From contig NZ_JAPJIV010000010.1 in assembly GCF_026241895.1 (NCBI RefSeq), positions 1-64,000 of the forward strand: 64,000 bases of DNA, in the 5' to 3' direction. Each line of letters opens with the position of its first letter. Within the stretch, counting starts at the first letter, position 1. Both the position numbers and the translations under genes were made by a program. The DNA is from Pseudomonas sp. RIT-562 (lineage in GTDB: Bacteria > Pseudomonadota > Gammaproteobacteria > Pseudomonadales > Pseudomonadaceae). Of this stretch, positions 8,974-18,358 are shown one piece after another. The notes under the pieces are model-generated. The model was given only the letters and a program-made list of their open reading frames with translations. It was not told where the DNA came from and searched no databases.

Positions 8974-9915
8974 CTAAAATATTTTCTTCAGAGAGTTCTT
9001 GATTGAGCGAAATAGCCAGCTAGAGAAGGGCAGGGACCCAAGTGCGTAAATAAGTCGAGGAGCGTTTCCGCCCGATTTTTTGTATATTTCGACATATTTA
9101 GTCAATGCTTCTTTGTTTTTCACGAGGATCGCATTGTAAATAATACCAAGTAAGAACCTTTTACGACCTTTATTGCATGCGGCGACAACCTTCGGATCTT
9201 TACCATATTTTTCTTCAACAAGATCTAGCGTTTGCAGAAAATTATCCGCATATGAAAAAATTTTGTGCCCAATATTGTTGTCATGTTTTCTATAAATAGA
9301 AAGAACTTCGTCTAGTCTAATGACTTTACCTTTGGAACTGATTTCGATGAACAGTAACCAATCGCAGGCCGTAGAGATTTTTTCGTTGAACCCACCAGCA
9401 GGTATGGCCGCTCTGGCCACCATCGGTACTGGTCCTGGAATTTGAGCTCCATAGTTCGCCATCATTTCATAGAAATTTGTGACTACATCCTTCGCTCTAT
9501 CCCCAACGGTTCCAGTGATTACACCATTTTTCAGAATATGGCAGGGGTGGTAACAAAAAACTACTTCAGGGTGTGCTATAAAAGCTTCAACTTGTCGACT
9601 GATCTTTGTTGGATATAAAATATCATCTCCACCCATGAATGCAACAAATTCACCGGAGCAATTTGAAAGTGCAACATTAGAGTTTTTGACGATACCTTGG
9701 TTAACTGGGTTCAATATCAAATTTATTTTATCAGGATGCTTATCTTTGAATGCCGCCAAGATTTCAGCTGTCCCATCGGTAGATCCGTCGTCGGAGATGA
9801 CTATTTCGATATTGCTATAATCTTGTGCTAAGCAGGATAAAACAGCCTCCTCTATGAGAGTGGCCTGATTGTATGAAATCATGAATATGCTGACTTTCGG
9901 GGAGTTACTATTCAT
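8974..9915 (-). CDS. family 2 glycosyltransferase
   Basis: A 313-residue GT-A fold transferase predicted to add one sugar of the O unit on the cytoplasmic face. Seen: VSIFMISYNQ start of the Rossmann-like domain, the nucleotide-binding DDGSTDGT (Asp42-Asp43) and the acidic GGDD at 95-98 that stands for the DxD motif, then an aromatic region ending in WLFRSIKNSLKKIF. Homology to GT2 enzymes is unmistakable but donor and acceptor are not. By elimination it would transfer Fuc3NAc (or Qui3NAc). Start ATG at 9915 (MNSNSPKVSI), 22 bp after the wzx stop, so probably co-transcribed. Confidence 0.85.
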   Translation of the reverse strand: MNSNSPKVSIFMISYNQATLIEEAVLSCLAQDYSNIEIVISDDGSTDGTAEILAAFKDKHPDKINLILNPVNQGIVKNSNVALSNCSGEFVAFMGGDDILYPTKISRQVEAFIAHPEVVFCYHPCHILKNGVITGTVGDRAKDVVTNFYEMMANYGAQIPGPVPMVARAAIPAGGFNEKISTACDWLLFIEISSKGKVIRLDEVLSIYRKHDNNIGHKIFSYADNFLQTLDLVEEKYGKDPKVVAACNKGRKRFLLGIIYNAILVKNKEALTKYVEIYKKSGGNAPRLIYALGSLPFSSWLFRSIKNSLKKIF

Positions 9916-9937
9916 ATCGAACCCGCTAAATAAAAAT

Positions 9938-11200
9938 TCAAATTTGCTGTGTGTTTTTCTGAAGATAGCGCCGCACAAAATATGCCATAACGAGCCAGTA
10001 GGCTGCATAGTTAACCGCGTGAGCGACAGCTACGCCTTCAAGTCCCATGACTTCAGTGAAAATCCATGTCAGTGCGACAAACCCGCCCGCGAATGTGATT
10101 TCAGTTACGATAAATAGCTTGTACATAGCCTTTCCTAACATTAGATAGGCCAATATCCAACTACCAATTTTCAGAGTATCGCCGAGCATCTGCCATGCAA
10201 ACAATTCTCGCATGGGGGCAAAGTCTTGGGTGAACAGCAACGTGATAATCAGGTCGCGTAGCAAGTATATGATCAGGCCGCATGCTGCGGCGACCGGGAG
10301 GACGATTTTGTAACCTTGGAGGATTTCTTTTCTTATTTCCGCAGAGTGTTTCAATTCGGAAAGTCTTGGTAGGTAGTATACGCTCAAGGTGGTAGTAACC
10401 AACATTAGGTAAGCTGTGCTAAGGCGCCAGAGCGCTTCCCAGTAGCCAGCGGCGTTCCAGCCAAAGGTTTCACCTAAGTGGTTGCGGACCAGTATGTGGC
10501 TGACTGGTACGCATGCGGCGGAGGTCAGAGCCATTAAGGTGTATTTGCCAAGGTTGATCACTGTCGTCTTGTCGACGCCGCCTAGCAGGAATCGCATTTT
10601 GAACCAAGGTGCTTTATAGCAGATAAACAAAGTGACAAAAAAACTGATTGATTGATATATTGCTAATGCAACCAATGCACCGTAGAGGCCTAGCTGAATG
10701 GCCATAACCGTGGTGACCAACAAGGCGAAAATGCTGCCCGCAATATTGGCGATCACGTAGCGAACTATTTCCTTTTTACCATTTAGTATCGCGAGGAGAA
10801 GGGTGTTAAAAGTAAAGAGCACCAAAGTTGCAGCAAACCATAGAAATACGCCGCCATAGTTGGCATCCTTCAAAAACCAGACCGCTAGTGTCTGGTTGAA
10901 CAGGGCTAATATCAGCCCTGTTACTATCGAGCCAGCTAGCGCAATGGTTCCAGCTGTACGCCACACCAGATGCTGCTTCGGTTCGTCGTCAAAATACTCT
11001 GCGGTATATCTTGTGACACCGTTATTGATTGCCCCACTCGCAAAGGTGGTAATCATCTGCACCGCATTCTGAAATTGGCCTATCGCGGCGTATCCTGAAG
11101 GCCCGACATAGACTGCGAGAATTTTGTTAATTCCCAATAAGGTCAAAATCTTTATGATGACCGCAATGCCGTTGAGCAGGCTGGTTTTAATTAGGGTCAT
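9938..11200 (-). CDS. wzx: O-unit flippase Wzx, WzxE-like
   Basis: A 420-residue polytopic membrane protein of the MOP superfamily with about twelve membrane segments. It flips undecaprenyl-PP-linked O units to the periplasm. Similarity by eye is strongest to enterobacterial WzxE (common-antigen flippase): GPSGYAAIGQFQN, SGAINNGVTRYTAEY, LGKYTLMALTSA and RELFAWQMLGDTLKIGSW all have counterparts. The common-antigen unit also contains Fuc4NAc, an amino-dideoxy galactose, so a flippase of this type fits an O unit rich in N-acetylated 6-deoxy sugars. It lies 12 bp downstream of fdtB. Confidence 0.9.
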   Translation of the reverse strand: MTLIKTSLLNGIAVIIKILTLLGINKILAVYVGPSGYAAIGQFQNAVQMITTFASGAINNGVTRYTAEYFDDEPKQHLVWRTAGTIALAGSIVTGLILALFNQTLAVWFLKDANYGGVFLWFAATLVLFTFNTLLLAILNGKKEIVRYVIANIAGSIFALLVTTVMAIQLGLYGALVALAIYQSISFFVTLFICYKAPWFKMRFLLGGVDKTTVINLGKYTLMALTSAACVPVSHILVRNHLGETFGWNAAGYWEALWRLSTAYLMLVTTTLSVYYLPRLSELKHSAEIRKEILQGYKIVLPVAAACGLIIYLLRDLIITLLFTQDFAPMRELFAWQMLGDTLKIGSWILAYLMLGKAMYKLFIVTEITFAGGFVALTWIFTEVMGLEGVAVAHAVNYAAYWLVMAYFVRRYLQKNTQQI

Positions 11201-11212
11201 ACCCAGTAGGCC

Positions 11213-12331
11213 TTAAGAGGAGAAGCTGTTGCAGGCTTCTACAACTTGGGCAGCCTCATCGAGAGTAAGTGTCGGGCCCATGGGCAGGCTCAAGACCTCT
11301 TGGTGGATTTTTTCTGTGATGGGGAAGTGCATTGCATTCAATTGCGGGTAAGCCTGTTGTTGATGCGGTGGAATCGGATAGTGAATCAGGGTTTGCACAC
11401 CTTTGCTCAATAAATGCTGTTGCAATGCGTCACGTTGCTCGGAACGAATCACGAATAAGTGCCAAACGTGTGTCGTCAGGCTAAGCGGCGAATCGGCGCT
11501 TACCAGAGGTAAGATGACAGCCGGATTTTTAATGCCTTTGATGTACAGCTCGGCGATTCGGCGACGGTGTGATGTCTGCTCATCTAGATATTTTAGTTTT
11601 ACACTGAGCATGGCTGCCTGAATTTCATCTAGTCGGCTGTTAACACCTTGATACAGATTCTTGTATTTTTCATGTGAGCCATAATTACGCAACGCACGAA
11701 GTGTCTGCGCCAGCTCATCGTCATTTGTTGTAATGGCCCCAGCATCGCCAAGTGCGCCAAGGTTCTTGCCAGGGTAGAAACTGAATCCAGCGGCATCTCC
11801 CCAATTGCCCGCTTTGCGTCCGTCGATGCTTGCTCCATGAGCCTGGGCGCAGTCTTCGAGCACCAACAGGTTGTGTTGCTTGGCAATATCGAGAAGCGCT
11901 GGCATATCAGCTAACTGGCCATACAAGTGCACCGGCAGGATTGCGCGAGTTTTTGAAGTTATTGCCCGCTTTACTTTCTCTGGGCATAAGTTGTAACTGG
12001 CTTCGTTTGGTTCGACCAAGATCGGAACAAGGTTGTTTTCAGTAATTGCGAGAATACTTGCGATGTAGGTGTTTGATGGCACTATGACTTCGTCGCCATC
12101 TTTCAGCTTGGAGAGCTCCTTCCAAGCGCGCAGAGTCAAGATCAAGGCATCTAAACCATTAGCTACCCCAATACAATGTTTGCTACCACAATAAGCAGCA
12201 AACTCTCCTTCAAAACGGGCTAGTTCGGATCCAGCGATGTACCACCCGGAGTCAATCACACGGGTACAGGCCTCAATAAGCTCAGCGCGGGAATTTGAGT
12301 TGATTTGTTTAAGATCTAGAAAATTGATCAT
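11213..12331 (-). CDS. fdtB: dTDP-3-keto-6-deoxyhexose 3-aminotransferase, FdtB/QdtB type
   Basis: A 372-residue PLP enzyme of the DegT/DnrJ/EryC1 sugar aminotransferase family. It would transfer an amino group from glutamate to C3 of the keto sugar made by the adjacent isomerase. Seen: [11 protein letters not shown] start, [23 protein letters not shown] (Asp160, pyridine-nitrogen contact) and [17 protein letters not shown] with Lys189 as the Schiff-base lysine. [10 protein letters not shown] and [12 protein letters not shown] are also standard. FdtB and QdtB cannot be separated reliably by eye; the isomerase upstream decides the sugar. It follows fdtA by 38 bp. Confidence 0.88.
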   Translation of the reverse strand: MINFLDLKQINSNSRAELIEACTRVIDSGWYIAGSELARFEGEFAAYCGSKHCIGVANGLDALILTLRAWKELSKLKDGDEVIVPSNTYIASILAITENNLVPILVEPNEASYNLCPEKVKRAITSKTRAILPVHLYGQLADMPALLDIAKQHNLLVLEDCAQAHGASIDGRKAGNWGDAAGFSFYPGKNLGALGDAGAITTNDDELAQTLRALRNYGSHEKYKNLYQGVNSRLDEIQAAMLSVKLKYLDEQTSHRRRIAELYIKGIKNPAVILPLVSADSPLSLTTHVWHLFVIRSEQRDALQQHLLSKGVQTLIHYPIPPHQQQAYPQLNAMHFPITEKIHQEVLSLPMGPTLTLDEAAQVVEACNSFSS

Positions 12332-12369
12332 TTGATATCCGGCTTGTTAGCGTGCAGGGGCAATTCAAT

Positions 12370-12768
12370 TTATTTAATATGGGCGGTAAAATCTTCGTAA
12401 TCACGAATGTAGTCGCCTTCATCATAGTGTTCGCTAGCGAAGACCAGTAGTACACAGTCAGGACTGAAATCGTGCATTTCATGCCACACCATGGCATCGA
12501 TGATCAACCCCTTAGTCGGCGAGTCGAGCCACTCATCAATGCGTTGTTTGCCGTCGTCCAAGATCATTCGGCATCGGCCACTAACGCATACTGCAACTTG
12601 CTGAAGTTGTCGGTGGGCATGAAAACCGCGAGCCACACTCTCTTGTGTACCAAAAATGTAATACGCACGCTTCATCTCGAACGGGATTGTTTTAGACCCT
12701 TCCAAGATGACTAGCGAACCACGTGCATCACCAATATGTGGAAAATCTACCCATTTGAGCAAGCTCAT
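12370..12768 (-). CDS. fdtA: dTDP-4-keto-6-deoxyglucose 3,4-ketoisomerase, FdtA-like
   Basis: A 132-residue cupin that moves the keto group of the RmlB product from C4 to C3, preparing it for FdtB. Key features: DARGSLVILEG, KRAYYIF, RGFHAH with His50 and His52, the VILDDG-like RMILDDG, VWHEMHDFSPDCVLLV, and YDEGDYIRDYEDF. FdtA gives the galacto (Fuc3N) product and QdtA the gluco (Qui3N) product; RGFHAH and VWHEMHDF match my memory of FdtA better than QdtA (RGYHSH, VWREM). The ATG at 12768 has GGAG seven bases upstream. It is the first gene of the - strand operon. Confidence 0.88.
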   Translation of the reverse strand: MSLLKWVDFPHIGDARGSLVILEGSKTIPFEMKRAYYIFGTQESVARGFHAHRQLQQVAVCVSGRCRMILDDGKQRIDEWLDSPTKGLIIDAMVWHEMHDFSPDCVLLVFASEHYDEGDYIRDYEDFTAHIK

Positions 12769-13773
12769 TTTGCTACTCCAGTAAGTTTCAAAAGTACTGC
12801 GCATAATTTTTGTTCGTCGCCGTGGGCAACAGCCAATGCCGGACACTTATTTTTAAACAAAAATTATTTGATGGGATCTTTCTTAAACGAGCTGCTTCGC
12901 ACGCTAATGATCTCAACGTTTGCACCAATTTTGCGGTTTGCTGATGCGTTCCTGCGCTACCAGGTTTTGACTCACACAAAGATACATCCCCGCAGCGGAG
13001 CGTTTTGGCCGGCATTAATCCCATAGATGTGAAGCCGGTGAGTTCACGCTTGTCAGCCGATCTGTGGTTGGAATGCAGTGCATCAGCGTAAATCCTCGGC
13101 AGCGGCATGGTGGCGAAGCGTTGCGATTGGCTGCCAAGCCTGGCTAACGGCAATGTGTGAATATCACCATTGGAGAGGTGCTTGCAAAGGTTAGATAATG
13201 CGGGGCCGGAGGCGATGGCATTCACGAGTCAGATCCAACTGAAATCGGGTCGCAGCATCGTTGACAGGTAGGCAACGATCCTTGAAGCCCTTTGCTGTCT
13301 TGCCCTGCGCGGTTCCTCGCGGATGAGGAGCAGTTCGGGATAAGGCTATGCTTCGTTTCCGGCAATGTAGAATTCATAGCATTCTGTACGCGGAAAATGA
13401 TATTACACTTGTCGACAAAGCCTGGGCAACTGGAAGAGGTAAGGAGAGCTTACGCTGGTGATCAAAGGCGGCGAAAAGGTGCCAATTGGGCTTCGCGCAT
13501 CGAGATTCAGCGCCGAAATCGCGTCCGAGTCTTTGCGCTTCCCGCCAGCAACCCAGGTGGTAGCAGGCTGAATTGGAAACTACAACGACCTTTTTGGGTC
13601 GGTGAGCTGCGGATTACAAATGCCCCTCGGCAGATGAGGCATTGAATGTTGCAAAAGCTAGGTGATATGGCTTTGTGCTAGCTTTGGTCCAGTCCGCATC
13701 GGCAAAGAGATCTTCTTCAAAAATCCCAGTCCACTATGGTAAAATTTCGTATATTTTTTCGGGAAGCTTCTGC
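12769..13773. other. 1005-bp gap at the divergent border, no intact gene
   Basis: Divergent region between fdtA (-) and wbjB (+), which must hold both promoters. It has several short frames on both strands but none with a ribosome site and recognisable family. A + frame around 12960-13080 and a - frame around 13225-12960 have coding-like composition, suggesting fragments of one or more decayed genes. A short hairpin (CGACC/GGTCG) occurs near 13590. Confidence 0.45.
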
Positions 13774-14814
13774 GTGGAAAATTTTGCAAACAAGACATTG
13801 CTAATCAGCGGCGGCACTGGATCCTTCGGAAATGCCGTTTTAAAGCGTTTTCTCAGCAGCGAAATTGCGGAAATTCGCATTTTCAGCCGCGATGAAAAAA
13901 AGCAAGATGACATGCGCAAACGCTATGCCCATCCCAAGCTTAAGTTTTATATTGGCGACGTAAGAGACTATCAAAGCATTCTGACTGCTACCCGCGGCGT
14001 GGATTACATTTTCCATGCTGCTGCGCTCAAGCAAGTTCCATCCTGTGAATTTCACCCGATGGAAGCGGTCAAAACTAACGTAATCGGTACTGATAATGTC
14101 CTTGAGGCAGCGATTCAGAACGGCGTCAAGCGAGTTGTTTGCCTGAGTACTGACAAAGCGGTCTATCCAATCAATGCCATGGGTATTTCCAAGGCAATGA
14201 TGGAGAAGGTTATGGTCGCCAAGTCCCGTAATGTCGATGAAACGAAGACAGTAATATGCGGCACTCGTTACGGCAATGTGATGGCTTCGAGAGGTTCGGT
14301 CATTCCGCTGTTTATCGAGCAGATTCGCGAAGGGAAGCCACTTTCCATCACCGATCCGAATATGACTCGCTTCATGATGACCCTGGCGGATGCCGTGGAT
14401 CTCGTGTTGTACGCCTTCGAACACGGTAATAACGGTGATTTGTTTGTGCAGAAGGCACCTGCGGCAACGGTGGAAACACTGGCTCGGGCCTTGACTGCTA
14501 TGGTCGGCCAACCAGAGCACCCTATTCAGATCATTGGCACGCGGCATGGCGAGAAACTTTACGAAGCTTTGTTAAGTCGTGAGGAAATGGCCTGCGCTGA
14601 AGATATGGGAGAGTACTTCCGCGTTCCGCCTGATTTGCGCGACTTGAACTACAGCAAGTTTGTAGAGCAGGGTGAGGAGAAAATCTCCCATATGGAAGAT
14701 TACAATTCGCATAATACCGATCGCCTGGACGTTGAAGGTATGAAGCGTTTGCTGCTAAAGCTCGAATTTATGAAAGCCATTCAGCGTGGTGAGCATGCGG
14801 TGCCCGAGGAGTAA
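13774..14814 (+). CDS. wbjB: UDP-GlcNAc 4,6-dehydratase/5-epimerase, WbjB/FnlA/CapE type
   Basis: A 346-residue extended SDR that starts UDP-L-FucNAc synthesis from UDP-GlcNAc by inverting dehydration. Seen: KTLLISGGTGSFG (NADP site, residues 13-19), FSRDEKKQDDMRKRY, AAALKQVPSCEFHPMEA, and STDKAVYPINAMGISK, where Met136 replaces the usual SDR tyrosine and Lys140 is kept, as in this subfamily. GTG at 13774 has GGGAAG eight bases upstream and homologues start at the same place (M-F-x-x-KTLLI). wbjC follows after 3 bp and wbjD after that, the usual order. Confidence 0.95.
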   Translation: MENFANKTLLISGGTGSFGNAVLKRFLSSEIAEIRIFSRDEKKQDDMRKRYAHPKLKFYIGDVRDYQSILTATRGVDYIFHAAALKQVPSCEFHPMEAVKTNVIGTDNVLEAAIQNGVKRVVCLSTDKAVYPINAMGISKAMMEKVMVAKSRNVDETKTVICGTRYGNVMASRGSVIPLFIEQIREGKPLSITDPNMTRFMMTLADAVDLVLYAFEHGNNGDLFVQKAPAATVETLARALTAMVGQPEHPIQIIGTRHGEKLYEALLSREEMACAEDMGEYFRVPPDLRDLNYSKFVEQGEEKISHMEDYNSHNTDRLDVEGMKRLLLKLEFMKAIQRGEHAVPEE

Positions 14815-14817
14815 GGC

Positions 14818-15936
14818 ATGAAAGTATTGATCACCGGTGCCAATGGTTTTATTGGCAAGAATCTTGTTGCTCATTTACAAGAGAGAAAAGATGTCGAAGT
14901 GCTGAGGTTCTGTCACGAAGATGACATATCCTCCCTGGATGGACTCGTCAAAGAAGTGGATTTTATTTTCCACTTGGCCGGGGTCAATCGCCCGCAAAGT
15001 GTCGACGAGTTCAAGACTGGAAACACTGACTTGACCAAAGTCTTGTGTGCTTCGGTGGCGGCCAGTGGTCGAAATATTCCTGTCGTTTACACTTCCTCAA
15101 TCCAGGCTGAACTGGACAATGCATACGGCTCCAGTAAGCGTGATGCTGAACATGCTCTAACTGCACTTTCTGCGGAGCATGGAGTTGATGTGCGCGTTTT
15201 CCGGTTGCCAAATGTCTTTGGTAAATGGGCTCGTCCAAATTACAACTCTGCCGTTGCGACGTTTTGCCATAATATCGTTAACGACTTGCCTATCAGTATC
15301 AACGACGCCAACGCTAAAATTTCTTTGGTTTATATTGATGATGTTGTAAGCAGTTTTATTGCTGTGATGGATGGCAAATATCCCGTTGGTTCTACAGCAG
15401 TAGTCGAGCCGATTTATTCGATTTCTGTTGGTGAGCTCTCATCGGTGCTTTACGCATTCAAGGAGAGCCGTGAGTCGATGATTACCGAGCGGGTCGGCAC
15501 CGGCCTGGTACGGGCGCTGTATTCTACCTACCTCAGCTATGTACCCCCTGCGGCGTTTACCTACAAGGTTGCGAAGCATGGTGACGCCCGCGGCGTCTTC
15601 GTCGAGATGCTCAAGACCAAGGATTCTGGGCAGTTTTCATATTTTACGGCGCATCCGGGCATCACTCGCGGTGGCCATTATCACCATTCCAAAACTGAAA
15701 AATTCCTGGTTATCAAGGGCAAGGCTTGTTTTCGATTTCGGCACATTGTGTCGGGCGAGTTCTACGAATTGTTCACTGATGGCGAGACGCCAGAAATCGT
15801 CGAGACCGTACCCGGTTGGAGCCACGACATCACCAATGAAGGCGATGAGGAGATGGTCGTCATGCTGTGGGCTAACGAAATCTTTGATCGTGAGCTCCCG
15901 GATACCTACACCATGGCAGTCGGCACCCAGGCCTGA
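14818..15936 (+). CDS. wbjC: bifunctional C3-epimerase/C4-reductase, WbjC/FnlB/CapF type
   Basis: A 372-residue two-domain enzyme, second in UDP-L-FucNAc synthesis. The N-terminal SDR half (GANGFIGKNL at residues 7-16; YGSSKRDAE with the Tyr-x3-Lys pair) reduces C4, and the C-terminal cupin half (from about residue 245; GGHYHHSKTEKFLVIKGKA) epimerises C3 and would bind zinc through its histidines. Length matches CapF/WbjC (about 370). Starts 3 bp after wbjB, so translation is probably coupled. Confidence 0.95.
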   Translation: MKVLITGANGFIGKNLVAHLQERKDVEVLRFCHEDDISSLDGLVKEVDFIFHLAGVNRPQSVDEFKTGNTDLTKVLCASVAASGRNIPVVYTSSIQAELDNAYGSSKRDAEHALTALSAEHGVDVRVFRLPNVFGKWARPNYNSAVATFCHNIVNDLPISINDANAKISLVYIDDVVSSFIAVMDGKYPVGSTAVVEPIYSISVGELSSVLYAFKESRESMITERVGTGLVRALYSTYLSYVPPAAFTYKVAKHGDARGVFVEMLKTKDSGQFSYFTAHPGITRGGHYHHSKTEKFLVIKGKACFRFRHIVSGEFYELFTDGETPEIVETVPGWSHDITNEGDEEMVVMLWANEIFDRELPDTYTMAVGTQA

Positions 15937-15959
15937 TCGCATAAGGAATTAGCATTACA

Positions 15960-17090
15960 ATGAAAAAGTTGAAGATAGTTACTGTCGTAGGCACGCGCCC
16001 TGAGATCATTCGCTTGTCACGCGTCATGGCGGCTCTGGATAAGTACTGTGACCACGTACTGGTCCACACTGGGCAGAACTATGACTACGAACTCAATGAG
16101 ATTTTTTTCCAGGATCTGGGCATTCGCAAGCCGGATCATTTTCTCAATGCCGCGGGTAGCAGCGGTGCGGAAACAATCGGGAACGTGATCATCGCTGTCG
16201 ATCGGGTCCTTGCGTCGGTTCAGCCTGAGGCACTTTTAGTGCTGGGTGACACTAATAGTTGCATGGCCGTTATTCCTGCCAAACGACGCAAAATCCCGAC
16301 ATTCCATATGGAAGCCGGCAATCGCTGCTTTGATATGCGAGTGCCCGAGGAAATCAATCGGCGCATTGTGGACCATACTGCTGACATCAACCTCACCTAC
16401 AGCACCATCGCTCGCGATTACCTGCTCAAGGAAGGTCTATCGCCCGACATGGTCATCAAGACCGGCAGTCCAATGTTTGAGGTTCTGAACCATTATCGTG
16501 AGGGGATCGATTCTTCGGATGTCCTGACTCGTTTAGGGCTTGAAGCAGGTAAGTTTTTTGTCGTCAGTGCTCATCGCGAAGAGAACATCGACTCTGACAA
16601 AAATCTGCTGAAGCTGGTTGATGTGCTCAATACTGTTGCGACTACCTTTGGTTTTCCGGTCATTGTTTCGACCCATCCACGCACTCAAAAACGTGTTGAT
16701 GCCATGGGTATTGTCTTTCATGAAAATGTGAAACTTCTGAAACCCTTGGGATTCAAAGACTACAACAAGCTGCAGTTGGAATCGAAAGCAGTACTCTCCG
16801 ACAGTGGCACCATCAGCGAAGAGTCTTCGATCCTGAATTTCCCTGCACTGAACATTCGTGAGGCCCACGAGCGTCCTGAAGGCATGGAAGAGGCTGCCGT
16901 AATGATGGTGGGGCTTGAAGTAGAGCGAGTATTGCAGGGGCTTATGGTTCTTGATTCTCAAGCATCCGGCGAGGAACGCACCTTGCGCCTGGTTGCAGAT
17001 TACAGCATGCCAAATGTGTCCGAAAAAGTAGCGCGGATCGTTCACAGTTACACTGACTATGTCAATCGAATCGTCTGGAAACGCTATTAA
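15960..17090 (+). CDS. wbjD: UDP-N-acetyl-L-sugar 2-epimerase, WbjD/FnlC/CapG type
   Basis: A 376-residue non-hydrolysing UDP-HexNAc 2-epimerase homologue that performs the last step to UDP-L-FucNAc. Family motifs: GTRPEIIRLSRV at the N-terminus, HTGQNYDYEL, GDTNSCMAVIPAKRRKIPTFHMEAGNR, PEEINRRIVDH, SAHREENID and SDSGTISEESS. It resembles WecB, but its position right after wbjB and wbjC assigns the L-sugar substrate. It starts 23 bp after wbjC. Confidence 0.95.
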   Translation: MKKLKIVTVVGTRPEIIRLSRVMAALDKYCDHVLVHTGQNYDYELNEIFFQDLGIRKPDHFLNAAGSSGAETIGNVIIAVDRVLASVQPEALLVLGDTNSCMAVIPAKRRKIPTFHMEAGNRCFDMRVPEEINRRIVDHTADINLTYSTIARDYLLKEGLSPDMVIKTGSPMFEVLNHYREGIDSSDVLTRLGLEAGKFFVVSAHREENIDSDKNLLKLVDVLNTVATTFGFPVIVSTHPRTQKRVDAMGIVFHENVKLLKPLGFKDYNKLQLESKAVLSDSGTISEESSILNFPALNIREAHERPEGMEEAAVMMVGLEVERVLQGLMVLDSQASGEERTLRLVADYSMPNVSEKVARIVHSYTDYVNRIVWKRY

Positions 17091-17104
17091 TTCGAGTTGT
17101 GATC

Positions 17105-18358
17105 ATGCCTGAGAAGAAGTTGAGGATCTTGGTGGTTACGCAATATTTTTGGCCAGAAAATATGCGTATAAACGATTTGGTTCGTGATTTTACCGATAAA
17201 GGACACTCGGTCACTGTACTGACTGGTCTGCCTAACTACCCTGAAGGCGAAGTTTTCGCAGAGTTCAAGGCAGCGCCAGAACGTTTTAATACCTATTGTG
17301 GTGCCAGAATTGAACGCGTTCCGATGCTCCCTCGGGGTAAGCGGAGCATCAGCCTGATACTCAACTATCTCAGCTTTTTTACCAGTGCATCAGTTGTCGG
17401 TGCTTACAAGCTGCGCGGTGAGCATTACGATGCCGTTTTTGTCTACGCGGTCTCACCCATCATGGCTGCCATTCCCGCGCTGGTCATTGGCCGGTTAAAA
17501 AAGGCACCGGTGTTTGTCTGGGTTCTCGATCTCTGGCCCGAAACACTCAGGGCGGTGGGCGTTTTAAAGAATCCTGCGTTGTTATCGATAGTCGGCAAAA
17601 TGGTTTCGTGGATTTATAATCGTACCGACTATTTGTTGATGCAATCCCACGGATTTTTCGACAACGTTAAAAAATACTGCACGAAAGATATTGCTGCTGA
17701 GCGCCTGGTTTATTTTCCGAGTTGGGCCGAAGACGATTTTTCCGGGGCAACCCCGCCAGAGTCGACATTGCTGGCGCGTGATGACTCGGTCTTCACCGTA
17801 GTCTTCGCTGGCAATCTCGGAGAAGCCCAGGATTTCCCAGCAGTGCTGGATGCAGCACAAGCACTCGTTAACGAGGTGGCTGTACGCTGGGTAATCGTCG
17901 GCGACGGGCGTATGAGTGAATGGCTGAGCCAACAGGTCCAGGCCAGGGGTCTCACAAATGTCCTGTTACTGGGGAGACATCCCCTGGACGCGATGCCGGC
18001 ACTGTTCGCTTGCGCGGATGCATTACTCGTTTCGCTCAAGACCAATGATGTGTTTGAGAAAACAATACCGGGAAAAGTGCAGGCTTACCTCGCATCTGGC
18101 CGGCCGCTTCTTGGGATGATCAACGGTGAGGCAGCGAGAGTTATCGTCGAGTCCGGTGCCGGTCTTACATGCTCCTCCGGCGATGCGAAAGGTTTGGCAG
18201 ACATTACTTCGGCCTTGGCCAGAAGAAGCGCGGACGAGTTGCAAGCGATGGGTGAATCTGGCCGGCAATACTACTTGAGTAATTATTCGAAGCCTTTGCT
18301 TCTGGCCCGGCTTGAAGAACTTTTCCGAACCGCTACCTTAAGAAAGGCCAGTCATTGA
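17105..18358 (+). CDS. wbuB: GT4 glycosyltransferase, WbuB-type L-fucosaminyltransferase
   Basis: A 417-residue GT-B fold enzyme. The N-terminus ILVVTQYFWPENMRINDLV and VTVLTGLPNYPEG is nearly diagnostic of WbuB/WbjE proteins that transfer L-FucNAc to the first, lipid-linked sugar. The C-terminal donor domain carries FAGNLGEAQDF, VIVGDGRMSEWL and KVQAYLASGRPLLGMINGEAARVI. The ATG at 17105 is preferred over a GTG at 17099 because GAG lies at a better distance. It directly follows the UDP-L-FucNAc genes, and its stop overlaps the next start by one base. Confidence 0.88.
   Translation: MPEKKLRILVVTQYFWPENMRINDLVRDFTDKGHSVTVLTGLPNYPEGEVFAEFKAAPERFNTYCGARIERVPMLPRGKRSISLILNYLSFFTSASVVGAYKLRGEHYDAVFVYAVSPIMAAIPALVIGRLKKAPVFVWVLDLWPETLRAVGVLKNPALLSIVGKMVSWIYNRTDYLLMQSHGFFDNVKKYCTKDIAAERLVYFPSWAEDDFSGATPPESTLLARDDSVFTVVFAGNLGEAQDFPAVLDAAQALVNEVAVRWVIVGDGRMSEWLSQQVQARGLTNVLLLGRHPLDAMPALFACADALLVSLKTNDVFEKTIPGKVQAYLASGRPLLGMINGEAARVIVESGAGLTCSSGDAKGLADITSALARRSADELQAMGESGRQYYLSNYSKPLLLARLEELFRTATLRKASH

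Noticed and set aside
11213..12768. WecE/RffA-type dTDP-4-amino (Fuc4NAc) pathway instead of a 3-amino pathway
   Set aside because: The presence of a 3,4-ketoisomerase cupin next to the aminotransferase points to amination at C3; no WecD-type partner was identified with certainty.
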